A stretch of DNA of 64,000 bases from Labedella gwakjiensis (GTDB taxonomy: Bacteria > Actinomycetota > Actinomycetes > Actinomycetales > Microbacteriaceae). Below the pieces are notes generated by a model. The model was not told where the DNA came from. It searched no databases and worked only from the letters and a program-made list of their open reading frames with translations. Shown in pieces: positions 11,557 to 20,683 of this stretch (position 1 is its first letter; every line of letters starts with the position of its first letter). Location of the stretch: contig NZ_PYAU01000001.1 in assembly GCF_003014675.1 (NCBI RefSeq), positions 62,001-126,000 of the forward strand. Direction: 5' to 3'. Made by a program: the position numbers and the translations under genes.

Positions 11557-11736
11557 GTGGATCGCCTACTGAATCGGGTGTGGAACAGCGTACGACGCAC
11601 GGGTGGTCCCCGGGCTGTCGGCGTGGTCTACGTGCCCGATCGGATCGCGACCGCCGCGGAGCGCCGGTACTTCGACTCACTCGTCAGCAGGGAGGGGCTG
11701 CGCCACGACCCGAACGTGGTGCTCGCCGCCGGCTGA
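11557..11736 (+). CDS. Small hypothetical protein (59 aa)
   Basis: A short open frame from GTG 11557 (GGAG 7 nt upstream) encodes a basic, Arg-rich N-terminal half and a VVYVPDRIATAAERRYFDSL segment. I do not recognise a family. Support for it being real is moderate: it has a plausible ribosome-binding site and a 14-bp hairpin starts 15 nt after its stop. An upstream ATG at 11512 would give 74 residues. It could also be non-coding. Confidence 0.4.
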   Translation: MDRLLNRVWNSVRRTGGPRAVGVVYVPDRIATAAERRYFDSLVSREGLRHDPNVVLAAG

Positions 11737-11750
11737 CGCGCGTGGGCGGG

Positions 11751-11800
11751 CGTGGTGGTCGTCGTCACCTTCCGGGGGGATGGGTGCGACGACCACCACG
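11751..11800. terminator. Hairpin between convergent genes
   Basis: A perfect 14-bp inverted repeat (11751-11764 with 11787-11800) encloses a 22-nt loop. It lies between the small plus-strand ORF and the convergent lipase-like gene ending at 11854, so it probably terminates both. No T-tract is obvious, as is common in high-GC actinobacteria. Confidence 0.65.
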
Positions 11801-11853
11801 GCCGCTGCACGCACGCCGGCGTTCACCCGTCCAGGCTCCGCCCGCCCGCCCGC

Positions 11854-13773
11854 TCAGACTCTGGGCTCGGTCCTGTCGCCTCGTTCCTCCGGGATCACCC
11901 GCGGGACGCGCGCGACGTACGGGGAGATGAACGCGGCGGTCGCGGCCACGGCCACGGCGATCTCGAGAACGAGCGCCCAGCCTCCTCCACCCGCTACGGC
12001 GACGAGTTGCGCGATGATGAGGGAGGCCGTGGCGGCGAGGAGCCCGAATCGGAGGACGCCCTCGATCCAGATCCACTCCGTGGCTGCAGCCGGCGCATCC
12101 TGCCATTCGAGCGCCTTCTTCACCTTCCGGCGGAGACGCTCGGCCACGAGCGTCACGACCGCCACGATCGCCGCCGCGACGGAGAGATCGCCGAGCGGGG
12201 TGAGTTGCCCGCCCGCGATGAGGATCTCTCGCGGCAGATCCGCCGTCACGGGACGACCGACGAGCCCCGCAGCCCCCGCAACGACGCCGGAGATCCAACC
12301 ATCGATCGCGATGACGGCTCGCGCAGCCCCGCGCTGAGCAAGGGGGGCGAGCGCTACTGTCAGGGCGAGCACCACGCCGGCCAGCGTCATGACCCCTTTC
12401 GACTTGACCGACATGACGTGCCGCCTGTTGAGCGACGCCTGTCGCTCCGGAGGCTCCTCCCCCGGGACACCGATCAGCTCTCGTGCGATCGGGTCGACCA
12501 CCTGCAGGACGTTGTCGGCGTAGCTCTGATGGTCCGTGAGCGGCTGAGCCGTCGAATGCACCGGGTGTTCAGCCGGCCCCCTCGGGCGATCCGACGTGTC
12601 TCGGGGTTCGCCGTAGGTCTGACGCCATCGAGCGAATCGCCCAGCGGCACTGTCGGCGATCGGACCGGCGGAGAACGGATCCCAGATCGCCCAATAGTTG
12701 TTCCAGGTCAAAGGGATCGGGAGGGACAACCACTCCGTGACCGGGACGAACGAGCTCGACGAGCGGCTCGACCATCGGGTGTTGCCCAGGAGCATGACGG
12801 CGGCTCCGACGGTGCTGAAGGAGGTCACGTGAGGTGCGGTCGAGTGGTCGTACTCGCCGAACAGCACCCGTGCGGTCACGGCGGCACCCTGCGAATGCGC
12901 GAGGACGGCGAGGACGGGCTCGTCCATTCCCTGCACGGCCCGTCGTGCGCCGTCGATCTCGGTGTGCACCACCTCGCGCATCGCGGCGGCACGCACGGGC
13001 TTCTCCCGCCAGACGCCGACGTCCCCGACGAACTCCACGAGGATCTCGACGACGGGCTTCAACACCCCGGATAGTGCCGGGATCAGGAGGAGCACTCCGA
13101 GGAAGGGCAGGACCAGCATCACGACGAGGCCGACGACGACGAGGGCGACGGCCATCGCGATCACGATGGCACCGGTGAGCGGCACGACGGGTACGAGAGC
13201 GAGCGCACTCGCGATGCGGAGGACGAGGGGGCGGTGGCTGCGCGTGTCCTCCGGTGGAACGTGCGCGCGAGTGTTCGACACGAGCTCCGTGACGGGCGCG
13301 AGGAAGACGGTCCGCGAGAAGTGGAGGGCCATCCGCCAGAGGGCCTTCCAGACGAATCCCGCGCCCCAGTTGAAGACGTCGGCGTTCTTCATCGCGAGGA
13401 AGGACTCCGACCACCGTGCCTCGGTGATCCTGAGCGAGCGTGTGGTCTTCGCGCCCGCCCGATCCGACGTCACCCGGGCACGGACCATCGAGTCGCCATC
13501 GCCCGTGATGCTCACGTGGGTCAGGACCACGCCGTATTCGGGGTCGTCCTCGTGTCCGCGACGAACGAGATGGTCGATTCGGAGCAGGAGCGGCTCAGCC
13601 CACTCCATGAGCGTCTCGCCGCGTCGTTGTCGACCCATCCCGTGCACGACCACGAGGGCGATGTTCGCCTTGTCCTCCGGCGGGTCGACGCCCGGACTCG
13701 ACAACAGGGTCTCCGATGCTCGTCGCAGAAGGCTGACGCGCGGAGAGGCTGGTGGGACGGGTGACATCTTCAT
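11854..13773 (-). CDS. Membrane protein with lipase-like alpha/beta-hydrolase motifs
   Basis: 639-aa protein. An N-terminal soluble part contains ALVVVHGMGRQRRGE (residues about 39-53), the oxyanion-type His-Gly strand of lipases. A long hydrophobic double segment follows at about residues 190-240. Then comes VLAVLAHSQGAAVTARVLFG, in which AHSQG fits the nucleophile elbow (G/A-x-S-x-G). The C-terminal part has several further hydrophobic segments (two near 440-500, two near 575-620). I infer a membrane-anchored lipase/esterase-like hydrolase. The acid and His of a triad cannot be placed with confidence, so it could be non-catalytic. The gene stands alone between two hairpins. Confidence 0.7.
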   Translation of the reverse strand: MKMSPVPPASPRVSLLRRASETLLSSPGVDPPEDKANIALVVVHGMGRQRRGETLMEWAEPLLLRIDHLVRRGHEDDPEYGVVLTHVSITGDGDSMVRARVTSDRAGAKTTRSLRITEARWSESFLAMKNADVFNWGAGFVWKALWRMALHFSRTVFLAPVTELVSNTRAHVPPEDTRSHRPLVLRIASALALVPVVPLTGAIVIAMAVALVVVGLVVMLVLPFLGVLLLIPALSGVLKPVVEILVEFVGDVGVWREKPVRAAAMREVVHTEIDGARRAVQGMDEPVLAVLAHSQGAAVTARVLFGEYDHSTAPHVTSFSTVGAAVMLLGNTRWSSRSSSSFVPVTEWLSLPIPLTWNNYWAIWDPFSAGPIADSAAGRFARWRQTYGEPRDTSDRPRGPAEHPVHSTAQPLTDHQSYADNVLQVVDPIARELIGVPGEEPPERQASLNRRHVMSVKSKGVMTLAGVVLALTVALAPLAQRGAARAVIAIDGWISGVVAGAAGLVGRPVTADLPREILIAGGQLTPLGDLSVAAAIVAVVTLVAERLRRKVKKALEWQDAPAAATEWIWIEGVLRFGLLAATASLIIAQLVAVAGGGGWALVLEIAVAVAATAAFISPYVARVPRVIPEERGDRTEPRV

Positions 13774-13962
13774 GACGGCTCGTTTCGACGGTGAAAGAGC
13801 AGTGCGCCACGGTCGTGGTGGAGGAAGAGTACTGCGTCCGGGCGTCGCGCGCGAGCAATCTGCGCCCCCGACCGGTCCGAATCAGTCGATATGAGGTGGG
13901 GGTGCCTATCGTTGCCGCCACCTCATCCGTGCGGGCGCTCCCTGCCGCGCCGCACGATGAAA

Positions 13963-14030
13963 CGCCGCGCGGTGCGGGCCCTGGTCTCTCTTCCGGGGGG
14001 AAGGGAGACGCCGGCCCGCACCGCGCGGCG
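13963..14030 (-). terminator. Large composite hairpin downstream of nrdF
   Basis: A perfect 18-bp stem (13963-13980 with 14013-14030) encloses a 32-nt loop that itself folds into an 11-bp stem (starting GTCTCTCTTCC at about 13984, one G-U pair). On the minus strand the stem is followed by TTTCAT. It lies 22 bp after the nrdF stop and probably terminates the nrdHIEF transcript. Confidence 0.8.
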
Positions 14031-14051
14031 CATACGGAGGTCCTTCGTGTT

Positions 14052-15080
<1,029 letters not shown>

Positions 15081-17213
15081 CTACAGCATGCAGCTGACGC
15101 AGCCCTCGACCTCGGTGCCTTCGAGGGCGAGCTGGCGCAGACGGATGTAGTAGATGGTCTTGATGCCCTTGCGCCATGCGTAGATCTGCGCCTTGTTGAT
15201 GTCGCGCGTCGTCGCGGTGTCCTTGAAGAACAGCGTGAGCGAGAGGCCCTGGTCCACGTGCTGCGTCGCCGCCGCGTACGTGTCGATGATCTTCTCCGCA
15301 CCGATCTCGTAGGCGTCGGTGTAGTAGTCCAGGTTGTCGTTCGTCATGAACGGCGCCGGGTAGTACACGCGACCGAGCTTGCCTTCCTTGCGGATCTCGA
15401 TCTTCGACGCGATCGGGTGGATCGACGACGTCGAGTTGTTGATGTACGAGATGGAGCCAGTGGGCGGCACGGCCTGCAGGTTCTGGTTGTAGATGCCGTG
15501 GGCCTGGATGGAGGCCTTGAGCTCGACCCAGTCCTGCTGCGTGGGCACGGCGACGCCGGCCGTTGCGAAGAGCTCGCGGACGCGCTCGGTCTCCGGCTCC
15601 CACGCACGGTCGATGTACTTGTCGAAGAACGCACCGGACGCATACGTGGAGTCCTCGAAGCCCTCGAACGTCGTCCCTCGCTCGATGGCGATCTCGTTCG
15701 ACGCGCGCAGGGCGTGGAACAGCACCGAGTAGAAGTAGATGTTCGTGAAGTCGATGCCCTCTTCGCTGCCGTAGTGGATGCGCTCACGAGCGAGGTAGCC
15801 GTGCAGGTTCATCTGGCCGAGGCCGATGGCGTGCGACTTGTCGTTGCCGTCCTCGATCGAGCGCACGGACGTGATGTGGCTCTGGTCGGAGACCGAGGTG
15901 AGGCCGCGGATCGCGGTGTTGATGGTGCGACCGAAGTCGGGCGAGTCCATCGTGAGCGCGATGTTGAGCGAGCCGAGGTTGCAGGAGATGTCCTTGCCGA
16001 CCTCCTTGTACGAGAGGTCCTCGTTGTAGGTCGTCGGCGTGTTGACCTGCAGGATCTCCGAGCAGAGGTTCGACATGTTGATACGGCCCTTGATGGGGTT
16101 CGCACCGTTCACGGTGTCCTCGTACACGATGTACGGGTAGCCGGACTCGAACTGGATCTCCGCGAGGGTCTGGAAGAAGTCGCGGGCCTTGATCTTGGTC
16201 TTCTTGATGCGGGCGTCGTCCACCATCTCCTGGTACTTCTCCGTGACGGAGATGTCACCGAAGGGCACGCCGTAGACGCGCTCGACGTCGTAGGGCGAGA
16301 AGAGGTACATGTCCTCGCCCTTCTTGGCGAGCTCGAACGTGATGTCGGGGATGACGACACCGAGCGAGAGGGTCTTGATGCGGATCTTCTCGTCGGCGTT
16401 CTCGCGCTTGGTGTCGAGGAAGCGGAGGATGTCGGGGTGGTGGGCCGAGAGGTAGACGGCGCCGGCGCCCTGACGCGCACCGAGCTGGTTCGCGTAGCTG
16501 AAGGAGTCCTCGAGGAGCTTCATGACGGGGATGATGCCGGACGACTGGTTCTCGATCTGCTTGATCGGGGCGCCGGACTCGCGGATGTTGGAGAGCGACA
16601 GGGCCACGCCGCCGCCGCGCTTCGAGAGCTGCAGCGCCGAGTTGATGCCACGGGCGATCGACTCCATGTTGTCCTCGATGCGGAGGAGGAAGCAGCTGAC
16701 GAGCTCGCCGCGCTGCGCCTTGCCCGAGTTGAGGAAGGTGGGGGTGGCCGGCTGGAAACGGCCCGAGATGATCTCCTCGACGAGGTTCGTCGCGAGCTTC
16801 TGGTCGCCGTCGGCGAGGCCGAGGGCCGTCATGACCACACGGTCCTCGAAGCGCTCGAGGTAACGCTTTCCGTCGAACGTCTTGAGCGTGTACGACGTGT
16901 AGTACTTGAATGCGCCGAGGAAGGTCTGGAAGCGGAACTTCTTCGAGTACGCGAGATCGTTGAGCTGCTCGATGAACGCGAAGGGGTACTTGTCGAGCAC
17001 CTCCTTCTCGTAGTACTGCTTCTCCACGAGGTAGTCGAGCCGCTCCTTGAGCGTGTGGAAGAAGACCGTGTTCTGGTTGACGTGCTGGAGGAAGTACTCC
17101 CTCGCCGCCTCGCGGTCCTTGTCGAACTGGATCTCGCCGTTCGGGCCGTAGAGATTGAGCATCGCGTTGAGGGAGTGGTAGTCCATCCCCTGGACCGCCG
17201 GGATCTCCGTCAT
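15081..17213 (-). CDS. nrdE: Class Ib ribonucleotide reductase alpha subunit NrdE
   Basis: 710-aa catalytic subunit that reduces ribonucleoside diphosphates to deoxyribonucleotides. Visible hallmarks are NLCSEI and CNLGSLN (active-site cysteines), the GLGQMNLHG segment, [19 protein letters not shown], and a C-terminal CVSCML with the Cys pair that is re-reduced by NrdH. No N-terminal ATP-cone is present, as expected for NrdE. The start is ATG 17213, which overlaps the nrdI TGA by 4 bp. A slightly longer frame to 17225 is less likely. Confidence 0.98.
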   Translation of the reverse strand: MTEIPAVQGMDYHSLNAMLNLYGPNGEIQFDKDREAAREYFLQHVNQNTVFFHTLKERLDYLVEKQYYEKEVLDKYPFAFIEQLNDLAYSKKFRFQTFLGAFKYYTSYTLKTFDGKRYLERFEDRVVMTALGLADGDQKLATNLVEEIISGRFQPATPTFLNSGKAQRGELVSCFLLRIEDNMESIARGINSALQLSKRGGGVALSLSNIRESGAPIKQIENQSSGIIPVMKLLEDSFSYANQLGARQGAGAVYLSAHHPDILRFLDTKRENADEKIRIKTLSLGVVIPDITFELAKKGEDMYLFSPYDVERVYGVPFGDISVTEKYQEMVDDARIKKTKIKARDFFQTLAEIQFESGYPYIVYEDTVNGANPIKGRINMSNLCSEILQVNTPTTYNEDLSYKEVGKDISCNLGSLNIALTMDSPDFGRTINTAIRGLTSVSDQSHITSVRSIEDGNDKSHAIGLGQMNLHGYLARERIHYGSEEGIDFTNIYFYSVLFHALRASNEIAIERGTTFEGFEDSTYASGAFFDKYIDRAWEPETERVRELFATAGVAVPTQQDWVELKASIQAHGIYNQNLQAVPPTGSISYINNSTSSIHPIASKIEIRKEGKLGRVYYPAPFMTNDNLDYYTDAYEIGAEKIIDTYAAATQHVDQGLSLTLFFKDTATTRDINKAQIYAWRKGIKTIYYIRLRQLALEGTEVEGCVSCML

Positions 17214-17665
17214 TGTCTGTTCCAAAACTTTTCCAATCCGTCGTGGACGTTCTCGACGTCGTCAGGTGTCCCGAAGACTTCGAATCGATAGAGGTTCGGC
17301 ACATGGCATTTGGCCGAGATGATGTCTCCGGCCAGACCGTAGGCCTCGCCGAAATTGGTGTTCCCCGCCGCGATGACCCCGCGGATGAGGGAACGGTTGT
17401 GTGGGTCGTTGAGGAAACGGATGACCTGCTTGGGGACGGCCCCGCCCTCGATCCCCCCGCCGTAGGTCGGGAGGATGAGGACGTATGGTTCGTTCACCGT
17501 GAGTGCCGGATCCTTCGCGAAGAGGGGGATCCGTTTCGCCGGCAGGGCCAGCTTGTCCATGAACCGCTTGGTGTTGCCGGAGATGCTCGAGAAGTAGACG
17601 AGCCGTGTGGTCGCGGCGCCCCCCGTGAGATCACGCGGCACCGCTTCGCGGATGGCGCTGCTCAT
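17210..17665 (-). CDS. nrdI: Flavodoxin-like NrdI
   Basis: 151-aa flavodoxin-like FMN protein that supplies oxidant to assemble the Mn(III)2-Tyr cofactor of NrdF. The FMN phosphate loop appears as [12 protein letters not shown] near residue 25. The LPTYGGG loop near 70 and the [16 protein letters not shown] segment near 100 are characteristic. It overlaps nrdE by 4 bp and starts 12 bp after the nrdH stop. The tight spacing shows co-translation with nrdE. Confidence 0.97.
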   Translation of the reverse strand: MSSAIREAVPRDLTGGAATTRLVYFSSISGNTKRFMDKLALPAKRIPLFAKDPALTVNEPYVLILPTYGGGIEGGAVPKQVIRFLNDPHNRSLIRGVIAAGNTNFGEAYGLAGDIISAKCHVPNLYRFEVFGTPDDVENVHDGLEKFWNRQ

Positions 17666-17677
17666 ACGGGACGACGC

Positions 17678-17911
17678 TTACGCGAGACGCTGAGCGAGCT
17701 CTTCGATCTTGTCGGGACGGAAGCCCGACCAGTGGTCCTCGTCGGCGATGACGACGGGGGCCTGCAGGTAGCCGAGCGACTTAACGGCCTCGAGGGCGTT
17801 CTCGTCGGCGGAGAGGTCCAAGACCTCGTATTCGATGCCCTTGCTGTCGAGAGCGCGGTACGTGGCCGTGCACTGGACGCAGGAGGGCTTCGTGTAAACG
17901 GTGATCGCCAT
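17678..17911 (-). CDS. nrdH: Glutaredoxin-like electron donor NrdH
   Basis: 77-aa redoxin with the active-site motif CVQC (Cys11, Cys14) after VYTKPS, and the C-terminal WSGFRPDKIEELA that is diagnostic for NrdH. It transfers electrons from thioredoxin reductase to the C-terminal Cys pair of NrdE. First gene of nrdHIEF. The ATG at 17911 follows GGAGAAAGG. Its upstream region carries candidate NrdR and DnaA sites. Confidence 0.97.
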   Translation of the reverse strand: MAITVYTKPSCVQCTATYRALDSKGIEYEVLDLSADENALEAVKSLGYLQAPVVIADEDHWSGFRPDKIEELAQRLA

Positions 17912-18008
17912 GATGGGGACCTTTCTCCTCGAAAGCGGATCGTGTGAAAAGTTGGCTGCCGGTGTGGGGAATGGGCGGTTCTCCGTATGGATTCCCGCCG
18001 TGTCCCGC

Positions 18009-18057
18009 CCACATCATGTGGTGTTTCCTACCGGGCTTCCGATACTACATCTAGTGA
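18009..18057. promoter_or_regulatory. Pair of NrdR-box-like repressor sites upstream of nrdH
   Basis: Two 16-bp sites resemble the NrdR consensus acaCwAtATaTwGtgt. CCACATCATGTGGTGT (18009-18024) matches at 11 of 16 positions and ATACTACATCTAGTGA (18042-18057) at 12 of 16. Their starts are 33 bp apart, about three helical turns, which is the usual tandem arrangement for NrdR. They lie 98-146 bp upstream of the nrdH ATG. NrdR itself is not encoded in the window. Confidence 0.6.
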
Positions 18058-18103
18058 GGCGGCCACGTCTGCACCCCAAGGGCTAGTAGTTACACGCGTG
18101 TAG

Positions 18104-18156
18104 TTTTCCACTGGGTTATCCACCGGAATCGCGAGTTATCCACGCATTTGTCCACC
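18104..18156. promoter_or_regulatory. Cluster of four DnaA-box-like motifs
   Basis: Four same-orientation nonamers lie at 18104 (TTTTCCACT), 18116 (TTATCCACC), 18136 (TTATCCACG) and 18148 (TTGTCCACC). The last three each differ by one base from TT(A/G)TCCACA. Start spacing is 12, 20 and 12 bp. A perfect 12-bp palindrome TACACGCGTGTA (18091-18102) abuts the cluster. The region is between nrdH and the MFS gene, so DnaA control of nrdHIEF is plausible. It is not an origin by itself. Confidence 0.5.
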
Positions 18157-18321
18157 GATCGTCGTGTGTCCCCCGAACGGGAAAAAGAGCCGATTCCGCG
18201 CGAAAAATCGGGGGTCGGAGAGAGGCCTCTCTCCACAGGATCAAACGTATTCCGAGCCACCGACATTCCACCGTGCGCAGCCACGACATCGGCGTGTCGC
18301 GGACCCATACACTGGTGTCCT

Positions 18322-19530
18322 GTGTCCAGCTACCGCAGCCTCCTCTCGGCCCCCGGCGTCGCCCGGATCATCAGTGCGCAACTCGTCGCGCGCTTCCCGT
18401 TCGGCATGCTGTCGCTGGCCTTCCTCCTCCACATCGAGCAGGTGACCGGCTCGTACGGTGCCGCCGGACTCGTGCTCGCCGCCACGAGCATCGGGCAGGG
18501 CATCGCCGGACCTCTCACGAGCCGCTGGATGGGCTCGTGGGGCATGCGCAAGGTGCTCGTCACGACCCTGTGCGTGTCGGTCGTCGTCGTGACCACCATC
18601 GCCCTCGCCACGCTCCCCGTGCCCCTGTACATGGTCCTGGGCTTCCTCGCGGGGATCAGCACTCCCCCGATCCAGCCGGCCGTTCGGACGATCTATCCGA
18701 AGATGGTGACCTCGTCGCAGCTCACGCCCCTCTTCTCGCTCGACGCCTCGGCACAGGAGATCATCTGGGTGCTCGGTCCTGTCATCACGACGTTCGTCTC
18801 CACACAGGTCGGCACCGTCTGGGGCATCATGCTCGCGGTCACGATCATGGTGGGCGGCGGCATCTGGTTCATCGCCTCCCCCGAGGTCGGTCGCGTGCGC
18901 ATCCCGCGCAGCAGACGGAAGCTCGGGAAGGTGCTCGCGAAGCCGCCCGTGCTCCTCGCGACCATCGTCGGCTTCCTCCTGATCGGCGCATGCTCGGCGA
19001 TCGAGGCCGGCGTCGTCGCGACCTTCGGTCACGACGGCCTGGAGGCGGGAATCGTGCTCGCCGTCTTCTCCGTCGGCAGCCTCGCAGGCGGCCTCGCGCT
19101 CGGACACGTCCCGATCGGACCGTGGGCGCTCGCCCGCCGCATGTTCATCGTCTTCGCCGGGGTGGCGCTCGCCTCCCTCTTCCTCAACGAGTGGTGGCTC
19201 TCCGTCACCCTCTTCATCGCCGGGATCGGCATCGCTCCGGCTCTCGCCGTGCTGTTCGCCATCGTCTCCTCGAGCGTGAAGTTCAGCGACACGGCCGAGG
19301 CCTACGGGTGGGTCGGCACGGGGCAGCTCATCGGGGCGGCGCTCGGGTCGGCCGCCGCCGGCTTCCTCATCGACGAGAACGGCCCGAGCGGAGCCTTCTG
19401 GGCCGCCATCGCTCTCGCCTTCGTGGGCTTCCTCGTGCCGGCGGTCGGCAAGCGGTGGCATCCCGACCTTCGCGGCCGCGACGCGAGCCCCCTCGCCGAC
19501 ACCGAACCGGTGCCCGTACAGCCCTCCTGA
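18322..19530 (+). CDS. MFS transporter
   Basis: 402-aa protein with about 12 hydrophobic segments and the RWMGSWGMRKV loop between segments 2 and 3 that corresponds to the MFS motif A. The N-terminus YRSLLSAPGVARIISAQLVARFPFGML is typical of actinobacterial MFS exporters of the drug-efflux type. The substrate is unknown. The start is GTG 18322; a TACACT hexamer ends 8 nt before it, and no clear ribosome-binding site exists, so the mRNA may be leaderless. A frame extending upstream to 18148 lacks similarity. Confidence 0.9.
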   Translation: MSSYRSLLSAPGVARIISAQLVARFPFGMLSLAFLLHIEQVTGSYGAAGLVLAATSIGQGIAGPLTSRWMGSWGMRKVLVTTLCVSVVVVTTIALATLPVPLYMVLGFLAGISTPPIQPAVRTIYPKMVTSSQLTPLFSLDASAQEIIWVLGPVITTFVSTQVGTVWGIMLAVTIMVGGGIWFIASPEVGRVRIPRSRRKLGKVLAKPPVLLATIVGFLLIGACSAIEAGVVATFGHDGLEAGIVLAVFSVGSLAGGLALGHVPIGPWALARRMFIVFAGVALASLFLNEWWLSVTLFIAGIGIAPALAVLFAIVSSSVKFSDTAEAYGWVGTGQLIGAALGSAAAGFLIDENGPSGAFWAAIALAFVGFLVPAVGKRWHPDLRGRDASPLADTEPVPVQPS

Positions 19531-19586
19531 CGGGGTCCGACCGGCTCCGCCGTCCGTCGGCGCCGGAGTCGCCCGGTGGGAACGGC

Positions 19587-19625
19587 GAACGGGAGGGGCC
19601 GCCATGTCGGCGACCCCTCCCGTTC
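19587..19625. terminator. Bidirectional terminator hairpin
   Basis: A perfect 12-bp stem GAACGGGAGGGG (19587-19598) with CCCCTCCCGTTC (19614-19625) encloses a 15-nt loop, with an inner GCCG/CGGC pairing. It lies between the convergent MFS and FMN-reductase genes. Confidence 0.8.
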
Positions 19626-19653
19626 CGCTGCGATGCAGCCGATCCGATTCGGA

Positions 19654-20265
19654 TCAGCGCATCATGACCGCGTCGCGCCGCACGAGCGCGAGCGACTGGT
19701 CGAGATCCTTCAGCTCGATGAGCATCGAATCGAGGGCGGCCGACTGGCGGTCGCTCGGCGTGAAGAAGCCGTCGTCGATCTGACGCCGGGTGAAGGGGAT
19801 CTCCACCGAGGCGGACGTCGGGACGAGGCCGAGGCCGTGGAGGACCGGCAGAAGACCCGCGACACCGCGCGTTCCTCCTGCGACTCCTCCGTAGCTCACG
19901 AACCCCACGGGCTTCCGCGACCACTCGTGGTACAGGTAGTCGATGGCGTTCTTGAGGGCGGGAGAGTACGAGTGGTTGTACTCGGGCGACACGAAGACGA
20001 AGGCATCGGCCTCCTCGACGCGGCGGCTCCAGGACTGCGTGTGGCGGTAGCGGTACTGGCCGAGCTTGGGGTCGTTCGGCTCGTTCATGAAGGGCAGTTC
20101 GAGTTCCGCGAGATCCACGAAATCGATGTCGAAGCCGCCGACCTCTGAGACACGGTCGTGCACCCAGAGGGAGACGGGGAGACCGGCTCTGCCGGGGCGA
20201 ACGCTCCCGACGATCACCATGAGTCTGAGGGGTTCGCCGTGGGCGCGATCAATGGAAATGGGCAT
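19654..20265 (-). CDS. NADPH-dependent FMN reductase (NAD(P)H oxidoreductase)
   Basis: 203-aa flavodoxin-like protein. The FMN phosphate loop is GSVRPGRAGLPVSLWV near residue 20, and the isoalloxazine loop is SPEYNHSYSPALKNAIDYL, the hallmark of the NADPH-dependent FMN reductase/quinone reductase family. SYGGVAGGTRG further on is also conserved. It probably reduces FMN, quinones or azo/nitro compounds in the cytoplasm. The ATG at 20265 has a near-ideal AGGAGG 7 nt upstream. Monocistronic. Confidence 0.93.
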   Translation of the reverse strand: MPISIDRAHGEPLRLMVIVGSVRPGRAGLPVSLWVHDRVSEVGGFDIDFVDLAELELPFMNEPNDPKLGQYRYRHTQSWSRRVEEADAFVFVSPEYNHSYSPALKNAIDYLYHEWSRKPVGFVSYGGVAGGTRGVAGLLPVLHGLGLVPTSASVEIPFTRRQIDDGFFTPSDRQSAALDSMLIELKDLDQSLALVRRDAVMMR

Positions 20266-20683
20266 GCACTAGCCTCCTGAGGGCATCTGTCGTCCGGGTT
20301 CAACAGGTGCGGAGGGTGCGACTCCACAACTGGGACAGGGCGTCACGCGTCCGGGGAACGCGTGTGACCTGTTGTGCGCTTCGCGCGGTCCGGGGGAACC
20401 GGCGAAACGGAGCCGACCTCGGGTTTCGGGGCCCTCGAATCGGTATGGCGACGATACTCCCGAACTGGGGCCAAGCGGTAGGGGACTCGCACGATCAGCG
20501 AAATCACCGGTGTCGAATCGAAGGATCGCTAATCATTCGGTTCCAGAGACCTTCGACGAAACGGACGGATGATCCACGCTCTCCATGCCCCTCCTGACCG
20601 ACGATTCTTCGGAGCGGTGCGGTGAACACGATCGTGAGCAAGACGTGAGGTCCCGCGCCGCCGCCCGCTCGTAGAGTGACAGC
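20266..20683. other. 418-bp intergenic region without a gene
   Basis: This spacer separates the divergent FMN-reductase and DUF4349 genes. Apart from the AGGAGG of the reductase and a TAGAGT -10 at 20672-20677 that ends 6 nt before ATG 20684 (leaderless), I see no convincing ORF, repeat array or RNA structure in it. Confidence 0.6.

Noticed and set aside
11752-13074. 440-codon plus-strand frame opposite the lipase-like gene
   Set aside because: Begins inside the terminator hairpin and is rich in Arg/Asp/His; the minus-strand frame has hydrophobic segments and hydrolase motifs.
18104-18156. Chromosomal replication origin suggested by DnaA-box-like motifs
   Set aside because: None of dnaA, dnaN, gyrB or rpmH is nearby, only four imperfect boxes are present, and no long AT-rich unwinding element is seen.
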